This document shows positions 22,477-33,338 of a stretch of 64,000 nucleotides of DNA, in pieces; positions within the stretch are counted from its first letter, which is position 1; every line of letters begins with the position of its first letter. Position numbers and translations under genes: made by a program. The stretch lies in assembly GCA_907163375.1 (NCBI GenBank), contig CAJQUW010001446.1, positions 806,001 to 870,000 of the forward strand, given 5' to 3'. The notes beneath the pieces are model-generated. The model did not search any database, was not told the origin of the DNA, and was given only the letters and a program-made list of their open reading frames with translations. The DNA is from Prostheceraeus crozeri (lineage: Eukaryota > Platyhelminthes > Polycladida > Euryleptidae).

Positions 22477-22550
22477 GTGGCTCGTAGCTCAGTTGGTTAG
22501 AGCACAGGTCTAGTTAACCTTGGTCGTAGGTTCGAATCCTACCAGCCGCA
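22477..22550 (+). tRNA. tRNA-Thr(AGT)-like sequence, imperfect (pseudogene or SINE head)
   Basis: It has a D arm (TAGCTCAGTTGGTTAGAGC), an anticodon loop CTAGTTA giving anticodon AGT, and a T arm (GTAGG TTCGAAT CCTAC) with a perfect B box. The acceptor strands GTGGCTC and CAGCCGC pair only after allowing one extra base before U8, and the first anticodon-stem pair is a mismatch (C against T). No CCA is encoded. These defects, and its place inside the pogo-like element, make a tRNA pseudogene or tRNA-derived SINE head more likely than a working gene. Confidence 0.55.
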
Positions 22551-25062
22551 CATCTTTTGCATGGCAATTTGATCTATCGTTTATTTAATTTCATTGTTGT
22601 TAATCAAACAAGGTTGGCCAACACCTGATATAAAAATTGAAAGTACTCACAGAGAAAGAAATAAGAAATGCACAAGACATTTTAATGCATCAAAATTTCA
22701 AACATGTGAGCGGCTGACCGGCCGTGAGAAACAGAAGAAACTGTTGACCTTGCCTCCTTTTTTCTCGAGAAAATGTGGTCTGGACAGAGAGGGGATATAG
22801 TAATCAGTTCCTTGAGTAAGGCGGTTAAGAGACATGAGCAATCACTTCTCATGTGCACATTCACTTGGTAATTTGGTAATTTGTGAAGATTTCAGTGGAT
22901 TCATCTTCTCAAGGCTAATCGTGATATCATAACGTTTATATTTGACGTCGATTGGCAAATTTAATCGATGAAAAGTAGGATTACGCCATTGATGAGTGTT
23001 TCTGCCAATGAAAGTTTAAGTGTCATTTACTGATTCTTATAACGAAAGTGTGTCTTTATTCATTCTTATAACGAGTGCAAAATACATAGTATTTCATGCA
23101 AATTTGTTGAATGACTAATTAGACATTGATTCTTTTAACGAAAGTGACATGATAATTATTCTTATAACGAGCGGAATACTTATAACGCTGTATAGAAATG
23201 CTTCGGGAAAATGGATTTGATTCTAATAGCCAGTTTATTCTTAACGAGTGATTCTTAAAACGAGAGTTCACTGCACATGTAGCCTACATGCAATTTTTCA
23301 ATGAGAGGGAAGTAGCAAACTTGAAAAGACAAAAATTGACCTATATGTTGTTGCATAAAATGGATTTACTCAATGGGTGCTGGAGGTCATTCATGAATGA
23401 AGGAAAATGATCAGTGAAACTTTCCGATACATGGCCGGAAGCATGGCGTTGAAGCTGCAGATGACTGAAGCTCTTGATGTCGCGTCTCATCGTTTCTTCG
23501 CACTGAAGTCTAACTTGGTGACAAGGCCAAATATCTTCGTTTTTGTGTCTTTTTCGATCCTTGTGGCTCGCAGCTCAGAAAGTTAGATTTTCTAAAAATG
23601 TCAGCTGGCCTATTAGGGGACGTGACAAATTCCCATACATGTCATGAGAGCTGTCGATGACACGTTTAAAATCATAAATATTCTAATTTCAGACATTCAG
23701 TAGATAGAAAAAGTAGCGATCTTCATTCAACCTCAGGGTCAACTTGTACCCGGTCAGGAAACACTGTTCCAATTGTTGATGACATTCGATCACTGCAAAC
23801 TAGTGGCTAGCAAAAGTATGGCAGGGATTTACAAAAGGACTATCTGCAAAACTTGCACTCTGGTGAATCCTTGCTACAGACATTCCCCAATTTTCACAAA
23901 TCACCTTCAGAAATCCAATCCATCTGGTCTCCGTGGACCCTTAGCGATCTTCACTCTCCCCGGAGGGTCCCGGGCTGGGAAATACTCGTCTAGAATTTAG
24001 CCCATCAGCATTTTGAGACCCGATGTCATGCGGGAATTTGCGTAAGTGTTCGACTCATAGCTGAATAATTGATTGACTTGCACCAAACACAAACATTTAA
24101 TTTCATGATCCCACTCATGACTTTGAATGATTGATTTTCCTCTTTTAGACACTACCTCTCTCAGCTGACAACACTGCCTTATTATGCCTAACAGTGCCAC
24201 TTTTTATTACACTGTCTATGACGTGCACCGCACGTTATCGTTCTATTATCCTTCCCATTGCTCATCAGCATATGGGGAGTTGCAGTTATGAGCGCATGAC
24301 GTGCAGTGCATTGCATGTCATGGGATGGGTACAGCAGTGTGGCATATTTGGCTTCGATCGGAAGTTTCGAATTAATTGAAAAGGGACAATTCTAATAAGT
24401 TATTTTCTGAGCCAAAAGAAATAAGTCTCAACTACGTCAGAGTCTAACCCTCACCTATACACCCAGCATTCGCCTATCCAGCACCATCGTCTAATGAGCA
24501 ACCGAACAACCACACACATGAATGCCTAAAATCAACACTGGTGGCCATTTTTAGGACATTTCGACCCGAAGCTTTTGAACCAAGTTGAACGGCAAAATAC
24601 ATGTAATTGTCCAAAAGAACGAGGAAACCAGCACGATTCTTATAGCACCACTGCCAAACTCGTAGGATGTCTTGAACTCTTGGACATGAATGTACAAGTT
24701 GGCCCACTGCAAGGCCTTATGAAAATGATATGATAGCAGTTTTTATTTCTTTGATTTCAAACTTGAATTTCGCATTAAAAATCTTTCACGGCGATTTCAA
24801 ATCAAAACAAGTTGTTAAAGAAATTACAAATACTTTTGTCGGTGTAATGTTGGTGATAACAGAACATGAAGTTCACATTGTATTTTCAATCAATTTCAGT
24901 GAAGATCCATGTCCATCTTATCTTCTGCTGCCCCTAGAAGATGGTTGACTTGACCGTGCACTGCCTGCCGGTGATCCTGAAAAAGAAAGGCGTGAATAAT
25001 TTGAAAAACTACGATAATATAATCAAAGGATGCATAATAATTGCAGTTGGGGTAAACACTAT
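22551..25062. other. Pogo-like right arm, then unassigned intergenic DNA
   Basis: To 23273 this is the right arm of the pogo-like element, with at least four ATTCTTATAACGAG-type repeats at 23030-23265. From 23274 to 25062 I see no gene. Open frames at 23773-24000, 24474-24707 and 24730-24948 lack domains and look like chance. Confidence 0.4.
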
Positions 25063-25177
25063 AATATAGTCAATTGCTTCTGGAAAACTCTCCAACTGCC
25101 TCAGACGATGTTTATATTAGCATTTTAAACATCGTCTGATACAGTTGGAGAGTTTTCCGGAAGCAATTGACTATATT
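25063..25177. repeat. Long near-perfect hairpin (about 51-nt arms, short loop)
   Basis: The left arm, AATATAGTCAATTGCTTC onward (25063-25113), is complementary to the right arm ending at 25177 with about 4 mismatches, separated by a loop of about 13 bases. It could be a foldback transposon, or an RNA hairpin if transcribed. Confidence 0.85.
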
Positions 25178-26065
25178 CTGATAATATAATCATAACTATT
25201 AACAACTATGACAACGGCAATATGTTCTCCTCCTGTTTATTTATAGAACACTCGGTAAAGACAGTACAGGACCCGTGGCCACCTTAGGTGACGGATCAAG
25301 GGAATGTCGATCAACTTGTTCAATTGCTATGCATTCCTTTGTCCTGACTTACAACAAAAGCGCAGAGCAGCCTAAAAAATCCTCAAGCTAATTAGGATAT
25401 TCTGTGCTCAAGAGTACGTCAATTTTCCAGTGACTTAACATGACCTTGTTTGAAATGATGAGGCTTGTTCTTCTATACTCTCCATGTGAGGAGCCCAACT
25501 TGCTGATGCTGCACATGGAAAGCATAAATCGGGGCTTTGTGTTTGCACCATCAGTAAGCTGGGCTCCCCATATGAAAAGCATAACATGACCTCGTGACTG
25601 AAGACAGTCTTGAGGCTCTATTTGAAAGGAATTAAAATAACACTGATATAGCTGATGGGACATTTCACTCTTTCCTACTCCATCGAACTGGCTGGACGTA
25701 CTTGGCTGCGCTCTCGTGTCTGTGTGATCTCTTCGTCGTTTCTTGTGTCTTCCACCCATCCTCTCGTGATGATTTTTGGATATTACTTGTGCATCGCCCT
25801 CTGTCTCCTCTTCGTGTGCCCGTTTCGTCGTTGTGTCACCTTGGTTCGGATTTATCCCGTCGTTTGATCCTCGTCTGGTGCCCGCTCATCTGCGCCTTGT
25901 GATTGGCTGCTGCTTGCCTGTTTCTGACGTCATCGGTTGTCTGGTCTGTGAAGACTGCAAGTGAGTTTCTGACATAGCCGAATCTATCATTCCTGCCAGA
26001 AATTCCGCTGCCAAGCTAATTGCTGTCGGATTGATTTTGGTGAACTGTTCTCCACGGTCCTCATC

Positions 26066-27205
26066 ATGTCTATCACGGCCAACGACCTGCTGGACATGAC
26101 CTGTGATGAACTTGTGAAGCGGCAGAGCAACATTCCGAAGCGTCTGTTGCTGGATACCTTCAAGCAATTAAGAGACGCAAAGTCCTCGTCCGTTACTTTC
26201 CCGTCTGATATCGTAAAAGTAATTGAAGAGAAAATAGAGGATACTCTAAAACCTTTCAGTACCCTAGTGTCCTCATTAATAGAAAAATATGATAAATTAA
26301 AAGTTCAAGTTGAAGATATTTGTAGAGAGCATAATACCATTGGGTTTGAAATGGATGCAAGGACAGAGGAGATGCTCGCAGAGATGTCTAATCGTACTTC
26401 TCGTCTCGACAATCTCATTTTCCACGGCATTCCTGAACTATCTGTTGGAGACGCTGATGAAAGGAAAACACATGATGTGCGTCAGGTTCATGACATCGCG
26501 GAAAAGTTGAAAGTAGACAATTTTGTTCCTCGACAGGTAAAACCACAGAATTAGATTCATTTGCGCGCGCTTCGGTTTCCTAGAAAGGAAGAATTGTATG
26601 TAACCTTAATATCGAAATGGCACATCACATCACACAACTTGCTCCTTCTCGAATGGATAATTCGTGTATCGCTTGCTATTGGAAATGGCAAACAATAAGC
26701 TGTCAGCAGAGGACAGTAGAGCCAGTGAGAGATGCGTGCGTGCTGTGCTATCACTTCGCACACACCAAAACACACATCGATTCAATGTATGCACTATACA
26801 GTGAGCAATGCCGAGGAGAGGATGTGAAATCATCAAGTGAACTAATTTTCGTACGCCTGCTACTTTCTTTAATAATGATCGGAAGGGTCAACATTATGGA
26901 GAAAACTTGTGGGCAATGATCTGAATTCTTCGAATCTGAAGGAATTTTGGCAATCGAAGCACTTCGCTGGAACTCACATTAATCCGCAAGCGACGCACGA
27001 CTTTTTTCCTATCTCTGTAAGGTATTAGGAATTCCTTTTTGCCCACCTAATAGGTTCCTCAATGTGCCATCCATTTCGTATTAATCACACTTCTAGCAAA
27101 CCGAAGCAGATAAACAAAATATTTAATTCTGTGGGTAAAACGCATCGGAAAACCCAACCAGCATGGTAAGCGTTTGCTTCTTGTTAAGTGATCCGATCAT
27201 GAAAC
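26066..27205 (+). pseudogene. LINE ORF1, interrupted by a hAT MITE
   Basis: Starts MSITANDLLDMTCDELVKRQ at ATG 26066. A coiled-coil segment (VIEEKIEDTLKPF to EMLAEMSNRTSRLDN) precedes NLIFHGIPELSVGDADE, the start of an L1/CR1-type RNA-binding ORF1 core (RxxNLIIxGIPE). The frame meets the MITE at VPRQVK. Downstream of the MITE it resumes as RIGKPNQHGKRLLLVK, the RxG...RPxLVKF part of the same core. A stop follows directly, so the ORF is broken at least twice. Confidence 0.75.
26544..27133. mobile_element. hAT-type MITE, copy 2 (590 bp), inside LINE ORF1
   Basis: Same termini as copy 1 (CACAGAATTA and TTAATTCTGTG). The 8-bp TSD GGTAAAAC is perfect (26536-26543 and 27134-27141). Removing the MITE and one TSD copy restores the LINE reading VKRIGKP, which confirms the boundaries. 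It differs from copy 1 by scattered substitutions and a few small indels. Confidence 0.95.
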
Positions 27206-27389
27206 CAAGGTGCAGATCTTGAGGAATGCCAAACTTTTGAGAAACGTCGAGTCGATGAAACGTTATGAGAACTGCTGGTAAAGACTGTGTCATTTATCGC
27301 AATCAGATCGTCCCACGTGATTCTCGTTCAACAAATACAAATTTTCGATAAATGTTTTTAATGAGTCTTATCCATCTGTTTTGTTGACC

Positions 27390-29894
27390 AATATGCGCTC
27401 TCTCCGTCCAAAGATGGACGAACTTCTTGTCTTTACCCGTAATGTCGAAACTGACATTGTCGTTATAACAGAATCATGGTTAAGCGATAATGTTACTAAT
27501 GATGAAATTTGTCTTACAAGCTTTAGCCCTCCTTTTCGTTGTGACCGAACGAATGGAAAAAAGGCGGTGGAGTCTGTATTTATACCAAAAGCAGTTTATC
27601 TTATTCAAACGTATTTCTGTCTAATCGTTCATCTCCTATGGAATGTGTTTCTATTGTAATAAATACGTCAAAAATATGTGTTATTGCGGTGTACATTCCT
27701 CCTAATTTATCAGCATCTATTTCCGATGATATTTCCTGTTTTCTTCGTAACAGCATCAAGCATATTTTAGCATTGCATCCTACGTTCCATTTACTGATCC
27801 TGGGAGACTTTAATAAATTCTGTTGTGACGAGTTCGAGGGACTTTTTGGTCTCCTTCAGGTTGTCAAGGATCCTACCCGTGGTAACTCTACTCTGGACAG
27901 AATATTTTTAGATCCACTGCTTCGTACAAAATACAGTGTTCCTGTAAACTGTCCAGCATTTGGTCAATCTGACCATTTCTCGATTTTTATGAAGCCATTC
28001 AAATGTGCAAGTCATGTTACATGCATTAAACAAGTGTACGATTTCCGGAAAAGTAATATTGATTGTTTTGTAGATGCTCTCGATATGGCCCCTTGGCATT
28101 GCTTGTATGCGGATGATCTTTCTCTTGATGAGAAATGTTCTGTTTTATATGATGATAGAGACTGCTATGAAATGCATCCCCGTCGTATACGCTGAAATGA
28201 CTTCTCGTGACAAAGCCTAGATCACTCCTAAGATTAAATCTATGAGCAATTCACGGTATCGAGCTTTCCGCAATGGTAACATGCCTCTGTATATTCACCT
28301 GAAAGAAAAGATCAAAATCGAAATTACTAAAGCGAAGCGCAAATGGCTTAATAAGGCAAGGAATCACAAAAGCATCTGGTCGATTACCAAGGAGATCTGT
28401 GATTTGAAATCCAAATCTAGTGCTCAACTTGAGGCTATGGTGAAGTACCATCTCAATCCTTTCCTTGCGGCTGAAGCCTTTGCCTCCTCATACAGAGAAC
28501 ATGAGCCGGATTGGTCCTTTTTGGAAAAGCTTATCAATGACAGCCAAGTCGACCCTGCGCCTGATATTTCACCTCGTGTTGTGTTTGACAAAATGCTCTC
28601 TTTAAAAAACAAAGCTCCTGGGATAGACAACTTACCGCCTAACCTTTTATGTATTATTTACTATTGCAAATATTGTTCCTATCCCCAAATCCAACAATTT
28701 TGATTGCAATAACTTCCGTCCAATCTCTCTATTGCCAGTGGTGTCAAAGATTTTTGAAGATCTCATACTCAGCTCCGTGGCTGGCAAGTTGAAGCTGCTC
28801 TCTGGACAGAATCAGTTTGCGTACAAGCCAAAAATGAGCACTTTGCATGCCCACGTAACTGTGCAAGAATTTGTCACTTACCATCTGGATGATCCTCAAT
28901 CTCGCGGAGTGGCTGTGCTGTCGTTCGATATCCGACGTGCTTTTGACGCTTTAAGCCATGAATCCTTGTTACAGACTCTTTTGTGTGCTGACCTTCCACG
29001 CAATTTCATTGCCTGGATGGCGTCTTATCTTCACCATCGGTTATTCAGAATTTCTCTACAAGATGTTGTATACAGTTCCTGTTACCACGCCAGATCGGGA
29101 GTACCTCAAGGATCCGTCATATCTCCCTTGATTTTTATTGCTCATATGGGATCTCTGGTACCACATTCCAATGAAGTTGTGATGTGCAAGTATGCCGACG
29201 ACGTTCTGATTGCTATCCCTGTTGGTCGATCAAATTTAAATGAAATTGAAGCTTCAGTGTCTGTCGAGATCGAGAACATGGATCGATGGTGTAGTTCTCA
29301 CGGATTGCATCTTAATCACGACAAAACCAAGTGCATGTTTGTTCGCAAAGGCTGTTCTGTTGGATCCGACGTCTTATCATGCCGCGAATTGAGCAATACG
29401 CTGAAGTTTTGGGTGTGGTCCTCAACGAAGCATTTAGTTCGGACACTCACATTCAGCAGATTTGCAAATCTGCTAGTCGTCGAATCTACGCCTTACGACG
29501 TCTGAAATGGATTGGAGTCGCTAAACCCGATCTCATAAGCATTTATCATGCCTACATCAGATCGGTTGTTGAGTATAATTCGCCATTATTCGTAGGCATT
29601 AACAAGAAAAATGAATCAAAGCTCAAGAAACTGAACAGTCTCTGTCACAGAATTATATGTGGAAACGAATGTCGTAACAATTGTCTCGAAGACCTCGTAG
29701 TGCGTCGGGAAACCAGGGCTCTAGAAGTTTTCAAGGAGCTGCTTTCCACCGATGACTTTGGCCACATCATGCCTCGTCGCCTGACTCACAGCAATGCTCT
29801 TGTCATGCCCTTTTCGCGAACACTCCGTCGTAGCTCGTCATTTATTCCTTTTTGCACCGCCCTGTACAACAAACTTCCACGTACTGTTTTATGA
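27390..29894 (+). pseudogene. LINE ORF2: APE endonuclease and reverse transcriptase
   Basis: Endonuclease: LLTNMRSLRPKMDELLVF and DIVVITESWL (27381 onward), then ICVIAVYIPPN and LLILGDFNKF, ending in FGQSDHFSIF (27950-27990); GDFN and SDH are catalytic-site motifs of APE-type nucleases. A linker of basic helices (28242-28500) leads into LSLKNKAPGIDNLPPN. Reverse transcriptase: VSKIFEDLI, QNQFAYKPKMSTLHA, then LSFDIRRAFDALSHES, SGVPQGSVISPLIF and YADDV (the catalytic Asp box, about 29190-29205). The C-terminal thumb-like part, LGVVLNEAFSSDTHI to CTALYNKLPRTV, ends at 29894. Frameshifts near 27560, 28200, 28670 and 29380 break the frame. Confidence 0.85.
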
Positions 29895-30115
29895 TGATTT
29901 TGCTTTTTGCTCTTATGTATGGACCTGCATACAATCTTTTTATTCTCACGTGATCTACTTCTACATGTACATGTATTCATTTACGTATTTTATATTTTGC
30001 TAGCAAAAAGTGTTGAAATTTGCTTTTCTGTGTAAGAATCTGAACTCTATGATTGTGATATGCATGCTGTAATGAACGATTTTCATTAATTGAATATACG
30101 TCTTATTATTATCAG

Positions 30116-33032
30116 ATTAAATCAAATCAAGCGTCGAAATTTCGACTGATTTTGTGAGATAATGTCAGTCAAAATGAACTCCTGACCGAAAAAAGTATTT
30201 ATTTGAATGGCTTGATTATATAGAATCAAGCAATCATTTAATTGATCAGTAGTCGAAGGGTCACTTTGTAATCTTCCCATCAAAGAGAAACTTCCCAAAT
30301 ACTTTGATCGAAAACTATTTGAAGCTTAACTATAAATCACATTGCAAATGATCGGCCATCGTTGCCCAGCTTCTACTATCGGATTCGGTGAACATCAAAC
30401 TTAAAGTGATTTTTATTTTAGCTTCAAATAATTTTCCAAAACTTTACATATTTGTTACTTTAACTTTGCTTTGTCTACACACATGCGAGTTATTGTCCGG
30501 CAACAGAATTCGTTTTACTGTAAGTACTTAGTGGTTGATGATTGAATTCGCAATTTTAACTTCTGTTTACGAAATACTTTTCAAGGAAAAGGAATTTAGA
30601 TATTGCATTTCTTTGGAACATTTTGCATGTCAATGAATTCGTCCCATGAAGCCAAACATTTTCTTTCCATTTTCTCTAAAAACGGTATTTATGACATCCA
30701 GCGACCCACCTTACAACCGAATACAAAAATCTAATTTTAAACTTTCAAAGGTTCGTCATGGTTGTTAAGCATGAAGACTACGTCTGCCTTATCTGATATT
30801 TCGATGCTCTATGGTGCCACGTGATAAAACAAACAGCACTGCATAACAATTAAAATCAAAAGAATGCTCAAGCATCTAAACAATTATTTTTCTTTATGAG
30901 CTGCATACATGCACATTGCACACGCACCGGTTACTTAGCCATCACCATCCACAACGCCTGTGCATTAAAGACGTGAGACCATGGACCAGTCAGAACCATT
31001 TGAGACTCGAACATGGGTAATCATTATTTGATCGCAGCTGAATTGAGTGATGTAATCAATTAATTGCAACTACTTCATGACAGCAATAAATAGATGGTGA
31101 ATAATTTAATGTCGACCTTCGCATTTCATAAGTTACAGCTTGCAGAGAACTGAGCAGTGATATTCTACTGTTCATTGCAATCCATTCATTACGGACAAGC
31201 TCGTGCATCATCTGCATGTTGTAAGGCGATGATGAAAAATGCTGCACCAGATTTGACTGCTGACTGATCGGATTCAGAGGTTTTCAATTCAACTTCAACC
31301 TCCAACCATATTCTATATATGCAATTAAGAATCAAACTTACAGAATTGTGCATTTAAATTACAACACCTTCATGTAATCAGCGATTTTCCTACTTTCAAA
31401 CTGTTTTTCAATATTCAATCAAAATGTTTTCAATTCACATCAAGAGATACATGAAAAAGATATACAAAACTATGGCAAAAGGAAAGAAGAGTAGGAGCTG
31501 TGCGGCAGGTAGTAAAGGGTTGCATGGTACCAGTAGCATTTATAGTAAATGACATGACTGGAGGAAAAAAGGAAGAAATAGGATGTGAATTAAATCCTAT
31601 TTATTGCCATATAAATTATTAAGCATATATTAAATATACATAAAGACATTTATTACTATATATTACTATGTAAATCAGTAAATGCGACAAGAATGTTAAG
31701 TTGTTCTCATTACGAGACTACATTTTGCAATACTCAATTACTCACGCTAGTTCGTCAAATTCAATTATAATCACATCAGATTAAATGAAGTAGTGAACAC
31801 TACAACAAGAGGACCATGAGAATCCATTTATCTTTCTATGATATAGCATTGAACAACAAGTTTCAAAATCCCGAGATTACAATCCCTGTTCATCATTTAC
31901 AATTTCGAACTTCCAGAAAAAGAGTTGGAACTGGCACCCGGCTCGGCCTTCGGGGCCGCGGCCAGTAGTGAGCTTTGACAGTCCTTTATCAGGATGTCAT
32001 GTATGATAGGACGAGACGTCTCGTATACTCGTATATCAACAATCAACAGTGCACATTGGGTATTATGATATGCTGTCATATATAAGATATCTGTCAATAT
32101 TGCATATAATAAGAGTATATCCAGTAAAATATGCGCTTGAAAACTAATTCTTATGGAGAATTGAGAGCAATTCTGCAGGAGAAGACTATCTATTGACGAC
32201 TTAATTTCAATTAATACGTTCTGAGGCAACCAATTACTCGAGAAACTAGGATTCAGATAGTAGCTAGGTGTGATAATAGAAGCCAATCGCACAATCAAGA
32301 CAAGGTCTTGTCAATGGATGTGACATGAAGATATAGGATTAAGGAATCGAACAGGATCGTTCAAGTTGCACTCTATGCCGTATAGTTACATGCATGTTTT
32401 TTACTATTTTTACCTATGTACTCCCACATGTTCCCACTCCTACAGCAAAATCAACATACGTCATCCGTGGGACGCAGAAAATATAGGTGACAAGACAGAT
32501 GTCACCTTAGACTTTAAAATATTGGATTCTTCAATTCAGGAACACATAGCTAGCCATCAGTTCGTTGCTATGTTGGTGAGCTTTACGTAGATAGATTTTC
32601 ACATCGGACATGTCAATGGTGCAGCTTTGTTATGGAATTAAGTTCAGAGATAATTCGACGGAATACACTATCTATTTTGAAATCATTTTACTAGGCCACC
32701 TATATATTGATATGACACAACAAAAGATCAATGTAAGCTAAGTAAAATAGAGATAGATAAGCTGCTGAACAAAAGACTAAGGATCAAATACAACAAATGT
32801 CGAATGTACCATTTTCTACAAGCATAATGCTTTGATTAGTTAGGATGAACCATGGAATGGTCCACAATTCAATGATTGTTATCATTTGAATCGCGCAAAA
32901 TTCAGTCATCCATTTATGTTTTTGCTTTCTTCGCATTGTGATGGCTGTGATAAACATCGCTAAATAATGCTGTGCAGCAGAGAATTTGAAACGAGACCGA
33001 GACGGGCCGGACACGAATATTCTGGGCCAGCC
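30116..33032. other. CCDC39 3' flank, nothing firm recognised
   Basis: AT-rich sequence between the LINE and the CCDC39 stop codon. A GC-rich spot at 31935-31970 (minus strand encodes LLAAAPKAEPGASSNSF, then a stop at about 31899) looks like a possible alternative last exon of CCDC39, but the splice phase does not fit the strong donor at 33068-33073, so I do not annotate it. Confidence 0.35.
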
Positions 33033-33338
33033 TCAACTCTGTTTCGACCGAGACTGAAAACTATGGAACTCACTTCCAGCTTGAGGTTGGAAGCTGAGAT
33101 TGCTGACAGCAGCAGCAGCAGCTGGACGAGCGGAAGATCGCGCTGAAGAGGCTACAGAGCTTCGATGTGAAGACATAGAGCTTCCTCGGGAACTTGCGCT
33201 TCCACTTCCGCTTTGAGGAATTGGAATACCAGCCTCGTTGAGATATCCGCTTGCAGTCACGAAGGCGTCGGTAAAAGGTTTCAATACTCGCAATAATTCA
33301 TTTGATACTCGACGATTGAATTCTCTCTGCTCCCGAAT
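33033..33338 (-). CDS. CCDC39: CCDC39 last coding exon, Ser-rich tail and stop
   Basis: 306 nt including the TGA. Encodes [20 protein letters not shown], then [20 protein letters not shown] and a Ser/Ala/Arg-rich end SFQSRSKQS, like the low-complexity human C-terminus. A strong GTGAGT donor inside the exon (33073-33068 on the minus strand) could allow an alternative, longer transcript, but no partner exon fits in phase. Confidence 0.85.
   Translation of the reverse strand: MREQREFNRRVSNELLRVLKPFTDAFVTASGYLNEAGIPIPQSGSGSASSRGSSMSSHRSSVASSARSSARPAAAAAVSNLSFQPQAGSEFHSFQSRSKQS

Larger units (their letters stand above)
8759..23273 (-). mobile_element. Pogo/Tigger-like element expanded by nested insertions
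   Basis: Left end CAGTGGACTCTCG at 8759 is preceded by TA. The right end closing at 23273 reads in reverse CAGTGAACTCTCG, and the match continues through AAGAATCAC, so about 21 of 26 bases agree. Both arms carry repeated ATTCTTATAACGAG-like motifs (8800-8840; 23030-23265), a common pattern of Tigger-type ends. The right flank is CA rather than TA, so the TSD is decayed or the end slightly misplaced. Once the mariner, P and hAT insertions are removed, about 1.8 kb remains: 8759-8898, 10267-10755, 13502-13783 and 22399-23273. A minus-strand piece at 10640-10760 resembles the pogo/CENP-B helix-turn-helix (LGCASLTIFRYC, then KNREKF). No DDE domain is left. Confidence 0.65.
25680..30115 (+). mobile_element. 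CR1/L2-like LINE with ORF1 and ORF2
   Basis: A two-ORF non-LTR retrotransposon: a GC-rich 5' leader (about 25680-26065), ORF1, then ORF2 with endonuclease and reverse transcriptase. The 3' end is about 30115, near TTATTATTATCAG and AAATCAAATCAA. The hAT MITE at 26544-27133 interrupts ORF1. Several frame changes and stops show the copy is dead. I cannot name the clade with certainty; the endonuclease/RT style and lack of RNase H fit the CR1/L2/Daphne group. Confidence 0.85.

Noticed and set aside
25388-25759. 123-codon minus-strand frame starting MGGRHKKRRRDHTDTRAQ
   Set aside because: Overlaps the GC-rich LINE leader on the opposite strand, with no domain or splice context.
31897-32298. Minus-strand frame ending LLAAAPKAEPGASSNSFSGSSKL as an alternative CCDC39 last exon
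   Set aside because: GC-rich and protein-like at the end, but its AG acceptor gives the wrong phase with the strong donor in the 33033-33338 exon, which already ends in a plausible stop.
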